From positions 1-10,763 of the forward strand of contig DAHWIS010000021.1 of the NCBI GenBank assembly GCA_027344745.1: a stretch of 10,763 nucleotides of DNA. The letters are read 5' to 3'. The notes under the pieces are model-generated. The model ran no database searches. It was given only the letters and a program-made list of their open reading frames with translations, and was not told the DNA's origin. The stretch comes from Microcaldota archaeon (GTDB taxonomy: Archaea; Micrarchaeota; Micrarchaeia; Micrarchaeales; Micrarchaeaceae). This document shows, one piece after another, positions 5,325 through 10,763 of the stretch. Position numbers and translations under genes: made by a program. Position 1 is the first letter of the stretch. Every line of letters starts with the position of its first letter.

Positions 5325-6116
5325 ATGGCTGCTGAAAATAATCTGAAAACATTAGAAGAAAAAAGCATATTCATACTGCGCGAGGCAAACGCCAAATTCA
5401 AACATATTGCGGCTTTGTGGAGCATGGGTAAGGATTCGACCACGATGCTAGCCCTAGCACGCAAGGCATTCATGGGGAAGATACCGTTCCAGGTAATATA
5501 TATAGACAACGGAATAGACTTTCCGGAATCATATGAATTCATGGAGGAAATGGTTAAAAAATGGGGATTAGATCTGATAATCGCAAAAAGCAATATAAAA
5601 TCAGAACTGTCTGGATTTAGTTGCTGTGGGGCCAATAAAACGGTTGCATTGAAGAAACTGATGAAAGAAAAAAGATTTGATGCAATTATCGCATCGATAA
5701 GGAGAGACGAACACTCGATAAGGGCAAAAGAGAGGTATTTCTCACCCAGGGATACAAGCTTCAAGTGGGACTATAAAAACCAGCCTGCAGAACTGTGGGG
5801 TAACTATGCTACCAAAATTTATGATGGCTCGCATTTCAGGGTGCATCCATTGCTGGATTGGAGCGAGTCGGACGTCTGGAGGTATATTAAAAAAGAGAAG
5901 ATACCAATCAATCCATTATATCTTGCGAAGGACGGATATAGGTATAGAAGCCTTGGATGCACGCATTGCACCGTACCTATAAAATCCAGTGCCTCGTCTA
6001 TCGAAGGCATAATAAAAGAGCTTAAAATTACAAAGACCGAGGAAAGAAGCGGCAGGTCGCAAGACAAAGAGAAGGCGTACGTAATGGAGAAGCTCAGATC
6101 GTTGGGTTATATGTGA
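5325..6116 (+). CDS. cysD: CysD-like ATP sulfurylase subunit 2 with an APS-reductase-type Cys tetrad
   Basis: This 263-aa PP-loop protein matches CysD, the catalytic subunit that makes adenylyl sulfate (APS) from ATP and sulfate. It shows the PP-loop SMGKDS (33-38), the run IRRDEHSIRAKERYFSPRD (125-143), KNQPAELWGNY (151-161), HPLLDWSESDVWRYI (174-188) and a C-terminal ERSGRSQD (240-247), all laid out as in E. coli CysD, though it is shorter (263 against about 302 aa). Unusually, its only cysteines are Cys100-Cys101 and Cys212-x-x-Cys215 (SLGCTHCT). Their order and local sequence match the CC...GCxxCT [4Fe-4S] signature of APS reductases. The C-terminal ECG(L/I)H catalytic motif of those reductases is missing, so reduction is unlikely. 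The SD AGGTCGAT (5314-5321) overlaps the upstream stop, and the GTPase gene follows after 4 nt. A different sulfur-transfer role remains possible. Confidence 0.88.
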   Translation: MAAENNLKTLEEKSIFILREANAKFKHIAALWSMGKDSTTMLALARKAFMGKIPFQVIYIDNGIDFPESYEFMEEMVKKWGLDLIIAKSNIKSELSGFSCCGANKTVALKKLMKEKRFDAIIASIRRDEHSIRAKERYFSPRDTSFKWDYKNQPAELWGNYATKIYDGSHFRVHPLLDWSESDVWRYIKKEKIPINPLYLAKDGYRYRSLGCTHCTVPIKSSASSIEGIIKELKITKTEERSGRSQDKEKAYVMEKLRSLGYM

Positions 6117-6120
6117 TCCT

Positions 6121-7344
6121 ATGGACTATCGGATAACCCTGCTCGGCGAAAAGGATCATGGCAAGTCCACCCTATTGGGGAATCTCCTTATAAAAACCGG
6201 TTCTATAAAGCGCTCGAGGATAAATTCCATATTGCCTTCAAGCATAGGGGGTAAGCGGTTTGAGCCGGGGTATCTACTGGATAGCTTTAAGGAAGAGAGA
6301 GACCGCGGCATGACTATCGATCAAACATCGGCAGAAATAATCTATAAAAATAATCTGCTTCACATGACCGACGTGCCCGGCCATCTAGAGCTTCTAAAAA
6401 ACATGCTAACTGGGGCGTCAAATGCTTCATTAGGTATATTCGTAGTATCCGCAAAGATGGGCGAAGGGTTTACTAATCAGTCAAAAAGGCACCTCTATCT
6501 ATCAAATCTCATGGGGATCGGCGCAATGTTGGTGGCCGTTAATAAAATGGATATGGCGGATTTCAAAGAAAAAGCATTTATTGATATAAAGAAGTCAATT
6601 ACCGATTATTGCAGTGCTGCAGGCATAAAATCCAGGTTAGTATTTGTACCTATATCCGCATATAATATGGAAAATGTAATCGAGCGCGCAAAAAATATGC
6701 AGTGGTATGATGGCAAGCCACTGATGCACACGCTTTTAGAAATGTTGGAGCACATTAACCCGGGCATCGTAGAACAGAACGGGATGAGGATCCTAATACA
6801 AGACAAAATCGATGATGCTTTTTTTGGTCAAGTGCTTTATGGAAAAATTAAGAACGGTTCGGATATAATATTGCATCCAGGTGGCAAAAAGGTGCGCCTA
6901 TTCAACCTTAAAAAATTCAATAAAGTAATTGGATCGTCTAAAGCGCCTTCCAATATATACTTCAAACTTAATCCGGATGCAAATGCTTCAAGGGGCGATA
7001 TACTGTATGGCATTGGAGAGCATCCCAGCGCGGAAATCGTTTTCAATGCCAAAATATTTCCTATAAAAAACATATCCGCCTATGAATTATCCAAGTCAAA
7101 GGTGAGCTTTAATGGAAACTATTCGAATGTTGCGATGCGCATTACCGGTATATTCGATATAACAAAAGCTGCAAAGGTGCCAAAAAGAAAAAATGCAGCT
7201 ATAACTCCTAATTATGCAATAAACATGGCCGTCAAACTTGCAAAAAAGTGCCCTACGGAGCACTTCAACGCATATCCCATATTGGGGCGCTTTGGCATGT
7301 ACTCAAAATCTGGCATACTGCTTGGCGTAGGCATAGTGGAATAA
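6121..7344 (+). CDS. cysN: CysN-like GTPase, ATP sulfurylase subunit 1
   Basis: This EF-1A-superfamily GTPase should pair with the CysD-like protein and use GTP hydrolysis to drive APS synthesis. Its G domain has the P-loop GEKDHGKST (9-17), switch I ERDRGMTID (59-67), DVPGH (84-88), NKMD (141-144) and the SA of G5 (179-180). QSKRHLYLSNLMGI resembles the CysN segment at this place more than EF-1A. Two beta-barrel-like domains follow (about 219-300 and 305-407). At 407 aa it is shorter than E. coli CysN (about 475 aa) and has no fused APS kinase. The start ATG lies 4 nt after the cysD stop, and GTGATCC (6113-6119), overlapping that stop, matches the 16S 3' end in register, so translation is probably coupled. 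SelB- or EF-1A-like identity is the alternative; the neighbour decides for CysN. Confidence 0.88.
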   Translation: MDYRITLLGEKDHGKSTLLGNLLIKTGSIKRSRINSILPSSIGGKRFEPGYLLDSFKEERDRGMTIDQTSAEIIYKNNLLHMTDVPGHLELLKNMLTGASNASLGIFVVSAKMGEGFTNQSKRHLYLSNLMGIGAMLVAVNKMDMADFKEKAFIDIKKSITDYCSAAGIKSRLVFVPISAYNMENVIERAKNMQWYDGKPLMHTLLEMLEHINPGIVEQNGMRILIQDKIDDAFFGQVLYGKIKNGSDIILHPGGKKVRLFNLKKFNKVIGSSKAPSNIYFKLNPDANASRGDILYGIGEHPSAEIVFNAKIFPIKNISAYELSKSKVSFNGNYSNVAMRITGIFDITKAAKVPKRKNAAITPNYAINMAVKLAKKCPTEHFNAYPILGRFGMYSKSGILLGVGIVE

Positions 7345-7349
7345 GGCAG

Positions 7350-9086
7350 TCAATCCTTTTTTTCTATCAGATAATTTCCCATTATTAGCTTCCTCGCCCC
7401 AGTATTTTTGAGCGTCCATATTGCATCTTCTGGGTCAAGTACTATCGGTCGCCTATGTAGGTTGAAACTGGTATTGACTATCGCGCCGATGCCTGTTTTT
7501 TTCCTTACCCTCTTTATGAGGTCGGTGTATAGCTGGTTTTCGTTGCCGCTTAACACCTGCGGCCTTGTTGTATGGTCTATATGTGAAGCCGCAACAAGAT
7601 CTTTTTGGTACTCTTTTTTTATGTTGTTGGCTGTTGTCATAAATCTATTTGGGTATTTATAGTCCTCAAACATTTTTTTTGCATCCTCTTCTAGTATAGA
7701 ACTTGCAAAAGGTTGATAATATGGCCTGTGCTTTATTACAAGGTTGAGTATGCCCCTACTTTCATCGTTGTTAGGCATGGTCAGCACGCTGCGGTTCCCC
7801 AACGCCCTAGGTCCGTATTCCATGCGCCCCTGAAACCATAATAACACTTCTCCGTTGTCCGCAATGATATCCGCTGCGCTTCCAGATGGGTCTGCTATTT
7901 CGGAATATTCAAGCTTTTTTTTAGCACTCTTCTTCAAGGCTGCAAGAATTTGCCCGTTCTCATATCCTGGCCCAAAATATGCGTTATCTATCTGCTTCCT
8001 CTCCGATTTTCCATTCAGCAAGAAATCAATGAACGCTGCCGATCCAACCGAAAGGCCTCCATCGCCCATATGGGGGAACACAAAGAAATTTCTGACCTCC
8101 GGCATGTGCTCTACCATCCTATTTACTATCACATTTGAAAAAAAGCCTCCAGCCGCGGCAATATCGTGTATGCCTGTTTCTGCCACCCACTGCTTTACCA
8201 AATTGTAAACCTGTCTCTCCGCGTGTTTCTGCACGGCGTATGCAAAAGATTCCCTATCCGTTTTTGATAATATATGGTCCTTCATATACTCTGCCAGAAG
8301 CATTTCGCTCCTGGTACCTTTCTTTGAAGTAAACGTCTTCTTTTTCGGATCATAAATGCACAGGTCACCGAGCGCTTCTATGCTCGAAGGGTATGAGTAA
8401 GCTGCAAGGCTCATAAGTTTACCCTCATCTTCGTTGAACCTCATGTCGCATGCCATGGTTGCTGCGCCATACATTATGCCTAGGCTTGTGCTTGCTTTGA
8501 ATGAGGTAAGCCTTTTAATCTCGCCGTTGTCCCCTATCGATACCGTACCGCTCAAGCCGTCTCCTGCTCCGTCTAATGTTATTATCAATGCTTCCTTGAA
8601 CCCTGACGTGTAATATGCAGATGCTGCATGCGCCATATGGTGCTCTACCACGTAAATGCTTTTTCTTGCAATGCTTTTGTCTACATGCGCGAGCCTTTTT
8701 TTAGTAATATTTTTATCTATCGCATTTCCAGCCGCTTTCCAGAAGAATTTTGGATTTTGATTCTGTACAACCCTGTATATAAAGTTGCCAAGGTGTAGGC
8801 TAGGTCTGGACGGCTTTGGCAATTCTCTCCGCCATAAACTACGCCTTTTTCTGTCCCATGAAGGAAGAACTCTCGACACAAGCGCATTTCCTCCTATCCA
8901 CGCAAGTGCCACTGCATCCACTTCGTCACCCGTGCTTCCTACAGAATATCTTATGGAATTGAATGGAAATCCTACATCATTCTTTTTCTTTGTGAACCGC
9001 TCTTCATTTACCGCTGCAAGTATTTCGCCATTATAAACCATGGAACTTCCGGAGTCGTGGGAATCGTTTATACCTAATACTGCCAT
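7350..9086 (-). CDS. O-carbamoyltransferase of the NodU/CmcH/TobZ family
   Basis: Enzymes of this family move a carbamoyl group from carbamoyl phosphate, through carbamoyl-adenylate, onto a hydroxyl of a sugar or natural product. The 578-aa product has both expected parts. The N-terminal Kae1-like domain starts with LGINDSHDSGSS (4-15), carries VNEERF (26-31), the metal motif HHMAH (149-153), TLDGAGDG (170-177) and GDGGLSVGSA (341-350). The C-terminal YrdC-like domain shows GRMEYGPRALGNRS (420-433) and VNTSFNLHRRPIV (537-549). Length is normal and all these motifs are intact. ATG 9086 is preceded by a perfect GGTGAT. The upstream MEMO gene ends 14 nt before it, so the two likely share a transcript. 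It converges on cysN with a 5-nt gap. The acceptor is unknown; a surface glycan or small molecule would fit the family. Confidence 0.94.
   Translation of the reverse strand: MAVLGINDSHDSGSSMVYNGEILAAVNEERFTKKKNDVGFPFNSIRYSVGSTGDEVDAVALAWIGGNALVSRVLPSWDRKRRSLWRRELPKPSRPSLHLGNFIYRVVQNQNPKFFWKAAGNAIDKNITKKRLAHVDKSIARKSIYVVEHHMAHAASAYYTSGFKEALIITLDGAGDGLSGTVSIGDNGEIKRLTSFKASTSLGIMYGAATMACDMRFNEDEGKLMSLAAYSYPSSIEALGDLCIYDPKKKTFTSKKGTRSEMLLAEYMKDHILSKTDRESFAYAVQKHAERQVYNLVKQWVAETGIHDIAAAGGFFSNVIVNRMVEHMPEVRNFFVFPHMGDGGLSVGSAAFIDFLLNGKSERKQIDNAYFGPGYENGQILAALKKSAKKKLEYSEIADPSGSAADIIADNGEVLLWFQGRMEYGPRALGNRSVLTMPNNDESRGILNLVIKHRPYYQPFASSILEEDAKKMFEDYKYPNRFMTTANNIKKEYQKDLVAASHIDHTTRPQVLSGNENQLYTDLIKRVRKKTGIGAIVNTSFNLHRRPIVLDPEDAIWTLKNTGARKLIMGNYLIEKKD
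7357..7363 (+). terminator. T7 tract after the cysN gene
   Basis: Seven T begin 13 nt past the cysN stop and lie within the 3' coding end of the opposing carbamoyltransferase gene. It probably ends the three-gene transcript from 5025. Confidence 0.4.
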
Positions 9087-9089
9087 TTT

Positions 9090-9095
9090 ATCACC
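9090..9095 (-). promoter_or_regulatory. Shine-Dalgarno site for the carbamoyltransferase
   Basis: On the minus strand this is GGTGAT, 3 nt before ATG 9086 and within the 14-nt gap after the MEMO stop. It is a full match to the archaeal consensus and fixes the start. Confidence 0.7.
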
Positions 9096-9100
9096 AAGCT

Positions 9101-9928
9101 TTATTCGAATACCATGGACGAATATGCAACAACGCTTGAATTGTCGCCGGTCACTTCGCCAGAATTACTATATTTAAGCATGCATCCCTTTTTAGCGTTA
9201 TGTTCCAACGCAAAAAGCATTGCTACAGTGATCGGCCCTATACCGCAAGCACTGTCATCAAGCTCTTCTGATAGGATGTTCAATCGTCTATAATCCATAT
9301 GTGTTATCGCTTCGATGAGTTTCATATCCTTCCTACGCGCCTCTTCGGCGCTTTCATAGTGGTCGAAGTCGGAGCTCGCTATGACGCCTATCTTTCTCTC
9401 TAAAATCCTTCCGGCATTGGATATGGCCCCTGAAACGAGTGTGCTTGATTGCATGGATTGATCACCCATACATATCGGCACTATGCGCTTGCCTTTGAGC
9501 GTAGATTGGAGGAAGGGGAGTTGCACTTCTATGGAATGTTCATCCGCATGTGCAACTTCATCAAGTGCCATGCCTTTTTTATAGCCTGCGATTGATTCTG
9601 CCAGCTCTAAGTCGTTTTTTATTATGCCTAGCGGCGTCTTCCAGTCGTCGCCGGATATCGATATTGCCTCTCCTAACCCTGTGTGGTTAGGCCCTAATAA
9701 GACTATGGTATCGGCATCAAGCATCTTCTTGGAGTTGAGCATTGCCTTATAGGAATACGCAGCTACCCTTCCTGAATACGCATATCCTGCATGCGGGGCT
9801 ACAAAAGATACCGAATTTGCCGTAGAGCATTCCATGTCGCCGATTTTGCTTATAGCCTGCGATATGAATGATGAAAGGCTTGCCGGCTTATCCGAATAAA
9901 AGCTTCCTGCAAATACCTGATTCCTCAT
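9101..9928 (-). CDS. MEMO1-family protein
   Basis: The 275-aa product belongs to the MEMO family, whose fold is related to extradiol (LigB-type) dioxygenases. The archaeal role is not settled. Family marks run in order: VFAGSFYS (5-12), APHAGYAYSG (44-53), LLGPNHTG (77-84), WKTPLG (96-101), HADEHSIEVQLPFL (127-140), SSDFDHY (185-191) and CGIGPI (228-233). His46, His82, His190 and Cys228 correspond to the metal-site residues seen in human MEMO1, so a metal site is likely intact. Length is typical. The SD before ATG 9928 is weak. The carbamoyltransferase gene follows 14 nt after its stop. It diverges from the DinB gene across about 80 bp of A/T-rich DNA holding promoters for both. Confidence 0.93.
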   Translation of the reverse strand: MRNQVFAGSFYSDKPASLSSFISQAISKIGDMECSTANSVSFVAPHAGYAYSGRVAAYSYKAMLNSKKMLDADTIVLLGPNHTGLGEAISISGDDWKTPLGIIKNDLELAESIAGYKKGMALDEVAHADEHSIEVQLPFLQSTLKGKRIVPICMGDQSMQSSTLVSGAISNAGRILERKIGVIASSDFDHYESAEEARRKDMKLIEAITHMDYRRLNILSEELDDSACGIGPITVAMLFALEHNAKKGCMLKYSNSGEVTGDNSSVVAYSSMVFE

Positions 9929-9973
9929 ATAACCACATACCTACTCCAGGATTATACTTATTATTTAAATGCA

Positions 9974-9983
9974 ATATATATTA
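9974..9983 (+). promoter_or_regulatory. Possible TATA box for the polymerase gene
   Basis: The box around TATATATT (9975-9982) lies about 25-30 nt ahead of ATG 10010, so transcription would begin at or just before that ATG. This would suit a leaderless mRNA, in line with the absence of an SD there. On the other strand the same A/T-rich region probably serves MEMO. Confidence 0.35.
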
Positions 9984-10009
9984 ATTGGATTATTCTTCAA
10001 ATATCGTTT

Positions 10010-10763
10010 ATGGTGATATGCCTGGAAAGCAACCATGATATAATAATGCATATAGACATGGATTATTTCTTTGCGGCATGCGAGGAACTACGGCATCCCG
10101 AGCTTAAGGGCAAACCCATGGCGGTCGGCACATCGCGTTTCGAAGACCGAGAAAAAGGCGTAGTCCAAACATGCAATTACGAAGCAAGGAAATTCGGAGT
10201 AAAGAGCGGTATGCCCACCTCGATGGCATTTAAGTTGTGCAAGGAGCTCGGATACTTGCAATCCGACGAATCCTATTATGAAGACGTCTCCGGTAAGATA
10301 ATGGGATATCTGAAGTCGTTAGGTTACAAAATGGAAATAATGAGCATAGACGAAGCTGCATTAGATCTCGGCGAAACGTCTTACGAGGTTGCAATCGGTG
10401 TGGCAAAAGAAACAAAGAATGCGGTGCGGAAAAAGTTTGGTCTGCCCTCTACAATAGGTTTAAGCACTGGAAAGAATTTTGCAAAGATGGCGTGCGATAA
10501 GGCGAAACCAGATGGTTTAATCATGGTCAAAGCCGATGGGATAAAGGACTTTTTAAAGAGTATGGCGGTGGAAAAGATTCCCGGGGTGGGCCCAAAAACA
10601 AAGGAGAAGCTGAACAGGATGAAGTTGACAACTATAGGGGACATATCAAAAGCGAACAAGATGAGCCTGATAGCTGAATTGGGCTCTTTTGGAAACCAAC
10701 TGTACGATCTTTCAAACGGCGTAGATACAAGCAAAATAATTGATACAAATGTAATACTTTCAA
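10010..10763 (+). CDS. dinB: Y-family DNA polymerase IV, DinB/Dpo4 type (partial)
   Basis: This translesion polymerase copies damaged templates with low fidelity. The window holds 251 codons of an expected 350 or so; the frame is open at the right edge. The palm carries HIDMDYFFAACEE (14-26) with Asp16 as metal ligand and Phe21 at the steric-gate position. NYEARKFGVKSGMP (56-69) is the finger segment. SIDEA (112-116) gives the catalytic Asp114-Glu115. CDKAKPDGL (162-170) and the helix-hairpin-helix IPGVGPKTKEKL (190-201) reach into the thumb. The little-finger domain is beyond the edge. The start is not certain: ATG 10010 has no SD but a TATA box at leaderless distance, while ATG 10046 would begin right at MHIDMD, shorter than most relatives. 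No sign of damage in the visible part. Confidence 0.93.
   Translation, partial: MVICLESNHDIIMHIDMDYFFAACEELRHPELKGKPMAVGTSRFEDREKGVVQTCNYEARKFGVKSGMPTSMAFKLCKELGYLQSDESYYEDVSGKIMGYLKSLGYKMEIMSIDEAALDLGETSYEVAIGVAKETKNAVRKKFGLPSTIGLSTGKNFAKMACDKAKPDGLIMVKADGIKDFLKSMAVEKIPGVGPKTKEKLNRMKLTTIGDISKANKMSLIAELGSFGNQLYDLSNGVDTSKIIDTNVILS

Noticed and set aside
5325..6116. Reading the CysD-like protein as a true APS/PAPS reductase or as DndC
   Set aside because: The C-terminal ECG(L/I)H motif is absent, CysD-specific segments are present, and a CysN GTPase follows. No dnd partner genes are nearby.
7408..9036. Plus-strand open frames opposite the carbamoyltransferase
   Set aside because: They are shadows of an intact gene on the minus strand and resemble no protein family.
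9963..9987. A/T-rich near-palindromes between MEMO and DinB
   Set aside because: ATTTAAAT and the TATATATT box are expected promoter composition and show no extended dyad.
10018..10038. Six-codon frame (MPGKQP) within the start of the DinB frame
   Set aside because: GGTGAT touches its ATG without the needed spacing, and the longer DinB frame from 10010 explains the region.
1..10763. tRNA, rRNA, CRISPR, insertion sequence or integrase
   Set aside because: No cloverleaf-like sequence, spaced direct repeats, transposase motifs or terminal inverted repeats were seen by eye on either strand.

Overview
This window looks like chromosomal DNA of an archaeon. It encodes a 20S proteasome beta subunit with a propeptide ending just before a catalytic Thr, an archaeal CPSF1-type ribonuclease with N-terminal KH domains, a stand-alone TRAM protein, a MEMO-family protein and a Y-family polymerase. 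Ribosome binding sites are of the GGTG/GGTGAT type, A/T-rich TATA-like boxes lie upstream of gene starts, and ATA and AGG/AGA codons are common. Lineage cannot be fixed from sequence alone; an ARMAN/DPANN-like or Thermoplasmata-related archaeon would fit. I see no tRNA, rRNA, CRISPR array, insertion sequence or integrase, and no gene-free stretch above 300 bases.

Layout. Positions 2-109 are the C-terminal tail of a membrane protein, followed by a T9 tract. Then, on the + strand, come a TRAM-domain protein (268-519), the proteasome beta subunit (723-1376) and aCPSF1/FttA (1463-3430, TTG start). A minus-strand unknown protein with two copies of a probable beta-sandwich repeat (3470-4159) diverges from a single-cysteine PrxQ/Bcp peroxiredoxin (4251-4724). 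The peroxiredoxin overlaps tail-to-tail a small ribbon-helix-helix regulator (4710-4934, minus). An 18-bp AT-rich inverted repeat at 4976-4993 lies between that regulator and a divergent three-gene unit: an unknown 96-aa protein (5025-5315), a CysD-like PP-loop protein (5325-6116) and a CysN-like GTPase (6121-7344). Converging on this unit is a minus-strand pair: a MEMO-family protein (9101-9928) followed by a NodU/CmcH/TobZ-type O-carbamoyltransferase (7350-9086). A DinB/Dpo4-type polymerase (10010 onward) diverges from MEMO and runs off the window.

How the parts may work together. The 5025-7344 unit should encode a heteromeric ATP sulfurylase (sulfate + ATP to APS, driven by GTP hydrolysis). 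The CysD-like subunit is unusual: its only four cysteines form a CC...CxxC set matching the [4Fe-4S] signature of APS reductases, yet it lacks the reductase's C-terminal catalytic ECG(L/I)H motif and keeps CysD hallmarks. No APS kinase or reductase is visible here. A carbamoyltransferase beside CysDN recalls the NodPQ/NodU pairing of sulfation and carbamoylation in rhizobia, but a shared substrate is only a hypothesis. aCPSF1 is the factor known to end archaeal transcription at U-rich sites, and four + strand units in this window end with a T7-T9 tract 7 to 13 nt after the stop codon.
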